A DNA stretch of 64,000 nt from Ktedonospora formicarum (GCF_016587355.1 NZ_BNJF01000003.1:744001-808000), one strand, 5' to 3'; positions 16,321 to 24,584 are shown, counted from the first letter of the stretch. Translations and numbers: made by a program. The notes: a model not told the origin generated them from the sequence alone.

Positions 16321-17670
16321 TCACTTGGCATCGCGCTCGCGTGGCCCAAACTTCAGCCGCACGATCCCAACGCCGAGCGCCCCGAGAGCCGCACCGCCGA
16401 GTTCGGTAGCAGTCACCCCCACTTCGGGAATGAGCATACCCGCGATCCAGCCGCTGACGCCCCATCCACCGGTGTTGATCAGCGCGTAGACGGAACTGAC
16501 GCGCCCACATAAGGCGTCGGGAGTCTTGTGCTGTAGGAACACCTTCGTGCGCATGGTAGTGACGTCCAGAAGGAGAAACAAAGCAATCACAGCCAGAGCC
16601 TCCCACCACATGGGAAGCACCAGACCGTAGACCGCGCTGGCCCCACAGAACAGGAGCCAGCCAGACCCCTGCCGGAACCACCGCATCGCGAAGCAGGCCA
16701 GCAACGACCCCACAGCCTGAGCGGCGTACAGGACCGTATATGCCTTGCCCCCGTGCATCTCCTGCACGATGACCGGCATCGACGCGCCCACAGTGCCAAG
16801 CGCAAACGTCGTCACACAGAACAGGGTGAGCTCGCGCGCCGCCGAGTCCTTGAGGTGCTCGACGGCGTCGACCAGGGATTTGATCTGCTGCCACATCCCA
16901 AGGAGCGTGAGCCGCTCCTCATTCCTGGCGACCGGGTACTCACGCCCATACGGGCCGCGCCAGATCAACCAGAGGATCGGCACGAAGCTTGCCGCGTTCA
17001 ACACGAAGACCCAGAACCAGTCGCCCTGGGACGCGAAGAGCCCGGTGAGCGCGCTCGCCAGCACCCAGGTCACCTGGCTTGCCTTGGCGTCGAAGGTCAG
17101 TGCGTCCTTTCGGTTCGGCTCCTTGTCGTCGGAGGCCAGCGCGTCCTCCCAACTCGGCTCCTTGCAGCCGGAGTTCGGCGCGTCCTCCTGGTCCGGGTTC
17201 TTCCATCCGACCAGCATCTCACCGACATAGCCTCTCTGCGCGCCCTGGTTGAACGCGCGCAACACGCTCGTCAGAGCGATGCTCACGTAGAGCGACCAGA
17301 CCGGAACGACCTGGAAGCCCACCAGGACAGACATCACCGCCGCCAGCAGCAGCATCTGAAACTGCGTGACGAGCATGACCGTCCGGCGCGGATAGTGGTC
17401 GGCGATGACGCCTCCCCACAGCCCGAGAATGGCCTGCGGGATGCTCCCCAGAAGCAGGGAGACACCCAGCGAGACCGCGCTGCCCGTCAGCTCGTGCACG
17501 ATCAGACCCATTGCCACAATCTGAACCCACGAACACATGTTGGATGGTTGCTGGAAGATTTGGTAGAGCGTGAAGATGCGGTCCTGCCTCAGGACCGGAA
17601 ACAGGGATTTCACAACCCTGTATCCCTTCTCTCGGCGTTCGATTGGGAAAGTGCTCGTTGTGTCACACAT
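16321..17670 (-). CDS. MFS transporter with an acidic repeat loop
   Basis: About 449 residues, MFS_3/EntS-like. The first helices read VSLGVSLLLGSIPQAILGLWGGVIADHYPRR (quoted in part), including the D-x-x-x-R-R motif A. Twelve hydrophobic segments can be followed. Between TM4 and TM5, where relatives have a short R-A-x-N loop, there is an inserted hydrophilic stretch with an imperfect repeat (KEPSWEDALASDD, then KEPNRKDALTFDA). The start at 17670 (MCDTTSTF) is a guess; the site upstream is weak, and GTG/ATG alternatives lie on both sides. Codon use is more GC-rich than in the neighbouring Ktedonobacter-like genes, suggesting transfer. Substrate unknown. Confidence 0.82.
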   Translation of the reverse strand: MCDTTSTFPIERREKGYRVVKSLFPVLRQDRIFTLYQIFQQPSNMCSWVQIVAMGLIVHELTGSAVSLGVSLLLGSIPQAILGLWGGVIADHYPRRTVMLVTQFQMLLLAAVMSVLVGFQVVPVWSLYVSIALTSVLRAFNQGAQRGYVGEMLVGWKNPDQEDAPNSGCKEPSWEDALASDDKEPNRKDALTFDAKASQVTWVLASALTGLFASQGDWFWVFVLNAASFVPILWLIWRGPYGREYPVARNEERLTLLGMWQQIKSLVDAVEHLKDSAARELTLFCVTTFALGTVGASMPVIVQEMHGGKAYTVLYAAQAVGSLLACFAMRWFRQGSGWLLFCGASAVYGLVLPMWWEALAVIALFLLLDVTTMRTKVFLQHKTPDALCGRVSSVYALINTGGWGVSGWIAGMLIPEVGVTATELGGAALGALGVGIVRLKFGPRERDAK

Positions 17671-17709
17671 GAATATGCCCGGTGCTACTGCTGCTCTGCC
17701 TCCCGGCAA

Positions 17710-18424
17710 GGAAGCGCGAGCCGATGACTCAAGCAGGCAATCTTACCAGGGAGCACGCGCGAGCGCATGCCTTCAACTTCATTGTGATGTCACTCCTCGA
17801 CCATGTAAGCGGCCGCGAAGCGACAAATTAGGATAATATCAAGTATATCGGTATGCCAGTTCAGAAGCAAGAATACTAGGGTTAATATAGGGACAGTTTT
17901 TATATTTCCAACACATGAGTACGGTAGCGCTTACAGTGTGTTGGCTTGTACAAATCTTCCTTTGAAGACATTCCGTTCTCTCTACTTTCTCAATAATTCT
18001 GCGCATCTATATATAAAAACAACGAAGCAATTGCAATCGGCGCTTCATCATTACTATATATGGATATTACATTAATTGTTACCATCTATCAAATTTATAG
18101 TAAATTTGCCTTGATTTTTGCGTAATAATAATATATACTTCATACCATAATAAAGAGCATAGTAGTGCATCAATTGTAGTGTGTTCTTGCTATAGCATAG
18201 TGGTCATCCTTTTTACGGGAAAGATTCTCCTTGACAACAGAGCCGGAAGTGGGTGCATCGGTCTGTGTAGCAGCCCTGGAAGATGGTAGGGTTGTGAGAG
18301 TTGGGCTGATGTGATGTGGAAGATGGGTGTGTACTGGTGGAGGGGGCGCTAGAGAGAAGATACATCCGCTCACGGCTATATCTATACGCCTTATCGCATA
18401 AGACCATTGGGAACGGGAACACGG
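17710..18424. other. AT-rich intergenic stretch
   Basis: About 700 bp. From 17830 to 18190 the sequence is strikingly AT-rich (runs such as ATATATATAAAAACAACG and TAATAATAATATATAC), bounded by GC-rich minus-strand genes. Small open frames on the minus strand near 18170-18422 have no good ribosome-binding site and are not called. Confidence 0.6.
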
Positions 18425-18474
18425 AGAGGCTCCGGATCGCCGCGCGTAGCGCTGCTGGCGATCCCGGAGCCTCT
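18425..18474 (-). terminator. Hairpin after the membrane-anchored protein gene
   Basis: Long inverted repeat 18425-18441 with 18457-18474 (one bulge), 12 bp beyond the stop at 18486. There is no clear T run, so termination is likely but not certain. Confidence 0.6.
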
Positions 18475-18485
18475 TCGCTTGTGCT

Positions 18486-19292
18486 CTAGTTGTGAAGGGC
18501 GTCGAGCTTGAGCTCGACGCTCGCGTTCCCCTTCCCTCCGTCCTTCACGCGGAGGAAGACGCTGCCCTTGAGGGGCAGCGGTTCGGTGTAGTCGTACCGC
18601 AGGTTGGCACCGGCCTTGCCGGGGTGATTGTCCCCCGTCGGGCCGTTCAGAGACACGACCGGGTCGGTCAGCTCGTTGCCGTCGAACTGGGCGTTGCCCT
18701 TGACGGCGTAGAGGCTGTCCTCGCCGACGGTGGCGCAGAGGTTGAAGTCCCCGATGTCGAGGTTGCTGAGAGACGCCACGGTGACGAGGTCGCCGGACGT
18801 GTACGTCTTGATCTGCACATCGTCCGTCGCGTTGTCCCTGAAGTTCCAGACGGAGCTGTTGTGCTCCTGCTCGCCCCGCTTGATCCCGGCGTCGTACAGC
18901 TGCATCGACGGCTTGTCGACGCCACTGATCTCACCCCTGAACACACTGTACTCGATCTTGAACTCGAAGCAGACCTCGCGGCTGCCCGGGTAGGTCGGGG
19001 TCTCCGGTGCGGAAGATGCCGACACCGACGGCGTCGGGCTCTCCACGACCTCGACGGACGTGTCCGGCGTGGGAGTCCCCACGATCACGACCCCGCTGGA
19101 CGTGTCCGACGTCTCGGACGTGCCCCTCGGCGCTGGCGTGAGCGCGGTGACCATCGCGGCGATGAGGACGCCGACCGGGATGAAGATGAAGACCAAGCTG
19201 AGAACCTTGTGGTCCCAGAACCACAGGCCCAACTTCTTCAGGCCTTTACGGATCGGGTGCTTCTTCGGTGCGTTGCTGCCATTCTTCGGCAC
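18486..19292 (-). CDS. Membrane-anchored protein with Ser/Thr-rich stalk, unknown function
   Basis: 268 residues starting at GTG 19292, with GAGAAGGA 5 nt before it. A basic N-terminus (KKHPIRKGLKKLGLWF) is followed by one membrane helix (LSLVFIFIPVGVLIAAMVTA). Then comes a Thr/Ser/Pro-rich stalk of about 50 residues (TSETSDTSSG, TPTPDTSVEV) and a C-terminal, probably beta-rich domain of about 170 residues ending at ELKLDALHN. The topology predicts an extracellular domain on a flexible linker. I do not recognise the domain. GC-rich codon use, as in the MFS gene at 16321, suggests a shared foreign origin. Confidence 0.7.
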   Translation of the reverse strand: MPKNGSNAPKKHPIRKGLKKLGLWFWDHKVLSLVFIFIPVGVLIAAMVTALTPAPRGTSETSDTSSGVVIVGTPTPDTSVEVVESPTPSVSASSAPETPTYPGSREVCFEFKIEYSVFRGEISGVDKPSMQLYDAGIKRGEQEHNSSVWNFRDNATDDVQIKTYTSGDLVTVASLSNLDIGDFNLCATVGEDSLYAVKGNAQFDGNELTDPVVSLNGPTGDNHPGKAGANLRYDYTEPLPLKGSVFLRVKDGGKGNASVELKLDALHN

Positions 19293-19695
19293 GATTTTCC
19301 TTCTCTCGAAGCGAGATGGTCAGGAAGAAGAACTGCTAACCTTTCTAAACTAGGAACGGGTCCGTGTACAAACCCCCACCACAATGTGATGCAGAGGAAA
19401 CGGACATAGCTTATTACCCTCAAGTATACTATGAACTTCCACCTCCCGCAATCGAAAAACCGCACATACACTGTGAAATGCATCACAATTTATATGCTGA
19501 TATATATGATTTCGTGTCCCTCTCCATACTGTGAACAGAGCAAGAAATCAAGCGACGATCTTTCGCCGCGTTATGAACTGGTCTCTTGCTTCCGTAAGTG
19601 TTAACTATTTATGTAGCGTCGCTCTCCAGGGCGCACGTCAAGGTACCAATAGACGTATGCGTCCAACGGAGCACGCAATCAGGAGGTAAATCCAT
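19293..19695. other. Divergent intergenic region
   Basis: About 400 bp between the divergent membrane-protein and DUF2795 genes. No gene is visible. The AT-rich part near 19430-19530 is a plausible place for promoters of both. Confidence 0.4.
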
Positions 19696-19908
19696 ATGCC
19701 ACAGCAGCCAATTAATCCAGTACAGGTTGAGAAATGCCTCAAAGGCATCGACTATCCTTGCGACAAGCAGGAAATCGTAGAGTACGCGAGTCAGCATGGC
19801 GCGAACGACATGGTTCGCGACGCCCTGAACAATCTGCCTGACAAGAACTACGAGAACCCAACCGCCGTTAATAAGGCATTGAGCGAGGCTTCACGCAGCC
19901 AGCGTTAA
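19696..19908 (+). CDS. DUF2795 small protein
   Basis: 70 residues. VEKCLKGIDYPCDKQEIVEYA followed by DALNNLPDKNY matches the short helical DUF2795 proteins seen in many bacteria. Function is unknown. AGGAGG stands 9-10 nt before the ATG, so it is well translated. A perfect hairpin terminator follows 31 bp after the stop, which separates it from the peptide/radical SAM unit downstream. Confidence 0.85.
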   Translation: MPQQPINPVQVEKCLKGIDYPCDKQEIVEYASQHGANDMVRDALNNLPDKNYENPTAVNKALSEASRSQR

Positions 19909-19939
19909 CACTGGCTTAAATACGTTGGGAACATGGTGC

Positions 19940-19977
19940 AAAAGAAGAGGACGCGACTCGTCGCGTCCTCTTCTTTT
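19940..19977 (+). terminator. Rho-independent terminator of the DUF2795 gene
   Basis: Perfect 18-bp stem (19940-19957 with 19960-19977) whose outer part is A4 on the left and T4 on the right. The formal 2-nt loop will open to 4 nt or more. Confidence 0.85.
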
Positions 19978-20106
19978 CCGTGGGTGATACTTTGGAATAG
20001 GTACGGGGAGTCTTGCCCCGTACCGACTCTAGGTGCTCTTTAACACCATTCGAATCTAATTCTCTTTTCCCCCGTAATATGTGTTCAGCGTGTTTCACCT
20101 ATTTCC

Positions 20107-20164
20107 TTGACGCAACACGATGATACATGTTAACATTAACACATGTTAATACAGTTTTAACATG
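20107..20164 (+). promoter_or_regulatory. Promoter and operator-like repeats before the peptide/radical SAM unit
   Basis: TTGACG (20107-20112) with a 17-bp spacer to TTAACA (20130-20135). CATGTTAA occurs at 20126-20133 and 20142-20149, and its inverse TTAACATG at 20157-20164. The first copy overlaps the -10 box, so binding there would block transcription. Confidence 0.6.
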
Positions 20165-20245
20165 CTTGAGCGTAGATAGCGAGGGGCAGGAGATTGCTTA
20201 TTTTACCTCCTGGCTCTCAGTGACTTCTTCGAAAGGCAGGATAAC

Positions 20246-20428
20246 ATGGTGACAGCGAATACGCGTATCGCTTCTACTCTAACCTCTCGTATACATGCGA
20301 AGTCTCTTACGGCTATTACTGGCTACAGCAAAACCGACGACTACCGCCCCATCCCCAAAGACATTTCTTCCCCTAATCCTGGGGCGGATCGCGCTCTCCT
20401 GGCACGCCTTCGGGCTCGCGTGCGCTAG
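20246..20428 (+). CDS. Candidate precursor peptide for the adjacent radical SAM enzyme
   Basis: 60 residues, with AGGCAGG 5-6 nt before the ATG. It is followed after only 11 nt by the radical SAM gene, so the two are probably translated from one message. The N-terminal half (ASTLTSRIHAKSLTAIT) could be a leader. The middle, GYSKTDDYRPIPKDISSPNP, has two tyrosines in Tyr-x-Lys and Tyr-x-Pro settings. Aromatic-x-x triplets are what three-residue-cyclophane SPASM enzymes crosslink. The C-terminus is Arg-rich (ALLARLRARVR). It belongs to no family I recognise. The precursor role is an inference from size, spacing and context, not from similarity. Confidence 0.5.
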   Translation: MVTANTRIASTLTSRIHAKSLTAITGYSKTDDYRPIPKDISSPNPGADRALLARLRARVR

Positions 20429-20439
20429 CATCCTTGTTG

Positions 20440-21537
20440 ATGAATGCTCCAATCTTTCGCGAGGCGTTGCTCAAGCTGGCAGCGCGCTGCAATCTCAATT
20501 GCACATATTGCTACTGGTTTCGTGATGCCTCGGTCTATAGTAAGCCTCCGATTCTGACGTCGGAGGCTGAAGCGGCTTTCCTGGCTCGCCTGGAAGAGCA
20601 TATCCAGGCCCATGACCTCACTGGCTTCTCGCTCATTCTGCATGGTGGAGAACCTCTGCTCTTCGGAAAAGTACGCTTTGTCGCGCTGATGGACGCCCTC
20701 GATGCCATTGAGCAGCGCACCGGCTGCGTAATCTACCGTTCGCTCACAACCAATGGTGTCCTGGTCGATACCGAGTGGGCACAGCTCTTTCGCCTCTTCC
20801 GGGTGAGTGTGACAGTGAGCATCGATGGTCCCGCGCCCGTTCATGATCGAGCGCGCCTCGATTTCCAGGGGCGAGGCTCCTACACGCGCGTCCTGCAAGG
20901 GGTGGCACACTTGCGAGAGCAGGGGCTTGAACCTGGCGTGCTCGCGGTGTGTGATCCCGCCAGCGACCCCGCCGAGACGCTCCATCACTTCGTAGACGAG
21001 CTTGGCTTCTCCTCCTTCGATATCTTGATTCCCGACGCCACACATGACGATGCTCCCACCTCCATCGCGCCTTACTATATCGGTCTCTTCGATCTCTGGC
21101 GCGAGCATTATCGCCAGCGCGAGGTAACCATTCGCTATCTGCGGAGCGTTCTCAATGGTCTACAGGAGGAGAATACAGACGCGAGCGGCTATAATCCCGT
21201 GGGAACACTGACCGTCCTGACGGATGGTGCGCTAGAGCCAGTTGACGTGCTACGTATCGCCGGATACAATAGCACACAAACAAAGCTCTCGGTCCTGGAG
21301 CATCCCTTGCAGGCGTTGGAGGATGATCCATGCTGGCGCGAGGCTTACCGCGCGAGTATTGAGCTTCCGCAGGTCTGCCAGGAATGTGCTTTTCTCAAGG
21401 CATGCGAGGGTGGCTACCTGCCACACCGCTGGTCCCGCGCGCGGCGCTTCGCGAACCCAAGCGTCTATTGCTCTGACCTGAAGCGCATCTATGCGCATAT
21501 TCGCGATATCGAGTTTACGCCTTATGCGAAAACCTGA
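20440..21537 (+). CDS. Radical SAM/SPASM peptide maturase (FxsB/cyclophane-synthase-like)
   Basis: 365 residues. The AdoMet radical cluster motif CNLNCTYCYW gives Cys17, Cys21 and Cys24. LILHGGEPLLFG is the usual GGE motif, and SIDGPAPVHDRAR follows. The C-terminus has the extra Cys set of a SPASM-type domain: VCQECAFLKACEGGYLPHRW and NPSVYCSDL, wording seen in FxsB-type maturases of ribosomal peptides. It probably makes a carbon-carbon or similar crosslink in the peptide encoded just upstream. The ATG at 20440 is used; no strong Shine-Dalgarno is present, which suggests coupling to the upstream frame. Its last codons and stop (PYAKT) are supplied by a family-A palindromic element. Confidence 0.85.
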   Translation: MNAPIFREALLKLAARCNLNCTYCYWFRDASVYSKPPILTSEAEAAFLARLEEHIQAHDLTGFSLILHGGEPLLFGKVRFVALMDALDAIEQRTGCVIYRSLTTNGVLVDTEWAQLFRLFRVSVTVSIDGPAPVHDRARLDFQGRGSYTRVLQGVAHLREQGLEPGVLAVCDPASDPAETLHHFVDELGFSSFDILIPDATHDDAPTSIAPYYIGLFDLWREHYRQREVTIRYLRSVLNGLQEENTDASGYNPVGTLTVLTDGALEPVDVLRIAGYNSTQTKLSVLEHPLQALEDDPCWREAYRASIELPQVCQECAFLKACEGGYLPHRWSRARRFANPSVYCSDLKRIYAHIRDIEFTPYAKT

Positions 21538-21616
21538 GCACAGTTGTTGCTACGAACTTCAACCCTCATACGAGGGCACGGCGCTGCCGTTCAGGCAGTG
21601 TTGGGTTTCGCATAAG
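21521..21616. repeat. Family-A palindromic element, overlapping the radical SAM stop
   Basis: The ends CTTATGCGAAAACC (21521-21534) and GGGTTTCGCATAAG (21603-21616) are inverted, 13 of 14 matching. The interior has CCCTCATACGAGGG and a GC-rich stem. The left arm is inside the radical SAM frame. The element fills the space to the kinase gene. Confidence 0.8.
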
Positions 21617-21637
21617 ACTTCTGAGAAAGGATTACGC

Positions 21638-22543
21638 ATGCCCTGGGGGAGAGATGAACCGCTGCCAATGGAGGAACTTACCGCCGTCGCGGGGACCTTT
21701 CGCCTGGGGGAGATTCGCGCCAGTGCCTGGGCAGGTGGCTATTCCAATAAGAACTATCTGATCGAGACCAGCGAGGGCGAGTTCCTGGTCAAGTTCTTGC
21801 TCAACCCCCGAATCGACATCGACAACGAAATTATCTATCTTGAATACCTCAAACGCACTTCTTTCCCCGCCAGTTACTATCTCCCTTACCAACCCGGGGT
21901 CTTTCGCTCGGAGATCGCGGGGCGACATGTCGTCGTACAACCCAGGCTCAAGGGTCTGCCTCCTGAGAAGAACGCCGAATCCTGCCGCGATATCGCCGCG
22001 CACCTTGCCTGCCTCCATAGCTTGCCTACAGAAGGATTGCCACCTACGCGCAGCAATCTTGGCGCATCCTACGTTGAGGATGCTCTGACCCTGGCCGGTA
22101 GCGTCTTCGACGCAGCGACGCTCCAACCAGTCACCAGAGCCTACCAGCGTCTGCAATCCTTTCCAATCACGCGCCTCCCCCAATCAATTGTGCACGGAGA
22201 CGCAACGCGACATAACACGCTCTTCCATGCCGGGCGCTTTGTCGCGCTTGTAGACTGGGAAGAGGTTGGTATTAGCGCCTCGCTCATGGACCTGGCGATG
22301 TCTATGTTGAGCTACTGCTATCGCTATCGCGAGGGGACCGCGACCCTCGACACGGCTTTGCAAGCGGCCTTTCTTGACGGATATACCCACGTTCGTCCTC
22401 TGACATCGCTTGAAAACGATTGCCTCAATGAGGCTCTGCAATATATGGCTCTGATCGTCTCTCTCTGGGGCCTCCTGCAATTTGGGGTCTATTATCCCGA
22501 TCCCTCCCTTCTGGATGGCTGGCTGCATCCTGCCCTCCAGTAA
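21638..22543 (+). CDS. APH-fold small-molecule/peptide kinase in the radical SAM unit
   Basis: 301 residues of the aminoglycoside-phosphotransferase/choline-kinase-like fold. WAGGYSNKNYLIETSEGEFLVKF near the N-terminus is the glycine-rich loop and Lys. The catalytic loop is HGDATRHN with His186 and Asp188, and the metal-binding Asp206 lies in LVDWEEVG. The start at 21638 has GAAAGGA 6 nt upstream; longer forms would run through a repeat element. Because it follows a peptide and a radical SAM maturase, it may phosphorylate the product or confer self-protection. Aminoglycoside resistance is less likely from context. The true substrate is unknown. Confidence 0.82.
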   Translation: MPWGRDEPLPMEELTAVAGTFRLGEIRASAWAGGYSNKNYLIETSEGEFLVKFLLNPRIDIDNEIIYLEYLKRTSFPASYYLPYQPGVFRSEIAGRHVVVQPRLKGLPPEKNAESCRDIAAHLACLHSLPTEGLPPTRSNLGASYVEDALTLAGSVFDAATLQPVTRAYQRLQSFPITRLPQSIVHGDATRHNTLFHAGRFVALVDWEEVGISASLMDLAMSMLSYCYRYREGTATLDTALQAAFLDGYTHVRPLTSLENDCLNEALQYMALIVSLWGLLQFGVYYPDPSLLDGWLHPALQ

Positions 22544-22627
22544 TCCCTCAATTCCCGCAAGATCCCTCATAGAAATAATTCCCCAAACATCTTTTGTGTA
22601 CCCATATACTCCTATTTTAGGAAAAAT

Positions 22628-23530
22628 ATGGCATACTCCCAAATAACTATGTTAATATGTTTACGAGATAAAAGAGCTGACAGGGGGGATAGCTTGGATA
22701 AGGGAATAGACGCCAGCCTTGGATTAGAGGTTGCCTTAATAACACTACAGCGTCTTCGCAAAAATGGCATACTTCAAGCAGAAGTTAATAGTTTACCTGG
22801 TATTCGTGGCAAATGTCGTTGTTCTATTGAAATAAACGGAGGCAAAATCGTTTCCTGCATAGTCGTCGATGCCACTGGAAAGAGTTTTACTATTGCGCTA
22901 GATGTCATTATCGCGACAGACAATAAGAAAGGGCCATTTGCCTGGAACTTTCATCCCAAGATAACATCACAGCCACAACGACCTCAGGCGGCTACCCCGC
23001 CAGCGGTCCAGGCTCCACCATACCAATTATCACCATACAACCCACCACCCGCGCCGTATCAACAGCAGCAGCCCACGCCATATCAACAGCAACAGCCTGC
23101 GCCATATCAGCAGCAGCAGCCCGCGCCATATCAGCAGCAACAGCCTGCGCCGTATCAGCAGCAGCAGCCTGCGCCATATCAGCAGCAACAGCCTGCGCCA
23201 TATCAGCAGCAACAGCCTGCGCCATATCAGCAGCAACAGCCTGCGCCATATCAGCAGCAACAGCCTGCGCACCCACAGGTACCAAAGCAATTTAGTGAAT
23301 CGATTTCGCCAATGACCATCCCAATTCCTCTTGTAAAGAGTTCCGATGTGATCTGGCCTAATGCACTGTCGACCAATGAAAAATTCCTCCTAGAGTGGTT
23401 GCTCTCGTTGATTAATGGTCAACGAAATGTAGCTGAAATTACAGACATGCTGCCACGCCTCCGCTTTGAAGACGTCAAGAACGGCCTTCTCTACTTGAGA
23501 CAGCTAGGTGTGATATCGCTAATGGGCTGA
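22628..23530 (+). CDS. Protein with a PYQQQQPA repeat linker between two small domains
   Basis: 300 residues. The N-terminal 110 residues form a mixed domain (ALITLQRLRKNGILQAEV, then IEINGGKIVSCIVVD). A Pro/Gln linker with nine near-identical 8-residue repeats (PYQQQQPA) follows. The last 60 residues (FLLEWLLSLINGQRNVAEI...LLYLRQLGVI) look like a winged-helix or PqqD-like helical domain. AGGA stands 5 nt before the ATG. The linker is encoded by a 24-bp DNA tandem repeat, so its length probably varies between strains. It stands before a histidine-kinase-like gene, suggesting a signalling role. I do not recognise a named family. Confidence 0.7.
   Translation: MAYSQITMLICLRDKRADRGDSLDKGIDASLGLEVALITLQRLRKNGILQAEVNSLPGIRGKCRCSIEINGGKIVSCIVVDATGKSFTIALDVIIATDNKKGPFAWNFHPKITSQPQRPQAATPPAVQAPPYQLSPYNPPPAPYQQQQPTPYQQQQPAPYQQQQPAPYQQQQPAPYQQQQPAPYQQQQPAPYQQQQPAPYQQQQPAPYQQQQPAHPQVPKQFSESISPMTIPIPLVKSSDVIWPNALSTNEKFLLEWLLSLINGQRNVAEITDMLPRLRFEDVKNGLLYLRQLGVISLMG
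23054..23269 (+). repeat. 24-bp coding tandem repeat, nine units
   Basis: Nine units of 24 bp, each encoding PYQQQQPA (PT in the first), differing only by silent CAG/CAA, CCA/CCG and CCC/CCT changes. Because the unit length is a multiple of three, copy changes keep the frame. Confidence 0.9.
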
Positions 23531-23696
23531 GTTTATCAATACTAGAACGACATTGACATATTCTCTAAACGTAATGGAGTCGCGGAGACCTGGCACACTC
23601 TGGCTCTTCATGCTCCTTCGAGCGGCATGACCCTGAAGCATTTCTCGCGATATATACTCTATATATGCAGATAATTGAAGGGAAAATGAGAATGCC

Positions 23697-24464
23697 ATGC
23701 CAGAGTTGAAAATGCTCACCTGCAAAACATTGAAAGAGAATATCGCGAACTACTCTCTACTTGAGATTATGCATCATGAGGTAGGTAATGGCCTGGCTGC
23801 CATTACGGGCTATACGCAACTTCTCTATCGAGCAACGCTTCCACTAGGTCAACCAGATAATGGCAGGCGTGAGTTCTATTTTCACGCGATCAAGGATCGC
23901 GAACAACGGCTCAACGACTTTCTGACGCAAATTCGTAGCCTTGCACTCCAAGCCCCCCATGCGAGATTTCTTCAGACGCTTGTAAAAACTGACCTTACTT
24001 CGTTAATAGAAAACCTTGCCAATCGACTTTCTCTCCTTTTCAAGCACAAACATATTGAAGTAGACCTACCTGGGCAGGCACTCTATATAAAAAGCGATCC
24101 CCTCTGGCTTGAGTTGGCACTAGAGCATATCTTCTGCCATAATCTCGCGGCCCATAGCGGCTCCCTTCCAGCACAGATCACACTTGGACGCAGTCATAAT
24201 ACCTTCGATCACGACGCAGCTATAATATGTATCTATACCAGGGAACGACATGCCAGACGGAGCACAGATATGAGGGGAGAACCATTCGGCACATGGTCTC
24301 AGACACTTGACGATAGAGATAGAGACCTTTGCATAGCATTATGCAAAGAGATCATTCAAGAGCACGGAGGCTATCTGTGGACTGAGCAGGGCGAGGGAAG
24401 AGTGGAGAGCGTTTGCGCCTCCTTACCACTGATACAATGTGAGCGCTTAGCACTGCATGGGTGA
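23697..24464 (+). CDS. Histidine-kinase-like protein with degenerate ATPase part
   Basis: 255 residues. MHHEVGNGLAAITGYTQLL near residues 25-43 is a HisKA-type H-box, with the second helix KDREQRLNDFLTQIRSLAL. The second half has the layout of a HATPase domain (ELALEHIFCHNLAAH in place of the N-box and KEIIQEHGGYLWTEQGEGR near the end). I cannot find a DxGxG ATP-lid motif; the equivalent stretch reads YTRERHARRSTDMRGE. It may therefore be a pseudo-kinase or docking protein. There is no sensor domain and no response regulator next to it. It lies about 170 bp after the repeat-linker protein. Confidence 0.7.
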   Translation: MPELKMLTCKTLKENIANYSLLEIMHHEVGNGLAAITGYTQLLYRATLPLGQPDNGRREFYFHAIKDREQRLNDFLTQIRSLALQAPHARFLQTLVKTDLTSLIENLANRLSLLFKHKHIEVDLPGQALYIKSDPLWLELALEHIFCHNLAAHSGSLPAQITLGRSHNTFDHDAAIICIYTRERHARRSTDMRGEPFGTWSQTLDDRDRDLCIALCKEIIQEHGGYLWTEQGEGRVESVCASLPLIQCERLALHG

Positions 24465-24584
24465 TGCTGGTTGGCCCAAAACGCTAAGTCCGAAACTGAG
24501 CAAGAGTCAGAAGCGCAAAACGGCTGGCATCCCTCTTGCTCAGTAGGTCATGGTACCAATATTTCGCGTTTTTATGCCAGATGC

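Noticed and set aside
16753..17727. 324-codon plus-strand frame opposite the MFS gene
   Set aside because: Arg/His/Asp-rich antisense frame; the minus strand encodes clear membrane helices and motif A.
18492..19409. 305-codon plus-strand frame opposite the membrane-anchored protein
   Set aside because: Arg/Asp/Val-rich composition typical of an antisense frame in GC-rich coding DNA; the minus frame has a membrane helix, stalk and good start.
23054..23269. CRISPR-like array
   Set aside because: The 24-bp units are contiguous, with no spacers, and lie inside an open frame.
22992..23290. Minus-strand open frames rich in Leu/Ile/Trp/Arg or Ala/Val across the 24-bp repeat
   Set aside because: They are the reverse reading of the PYQQQQPA repeat and have no ribosome-binding site.
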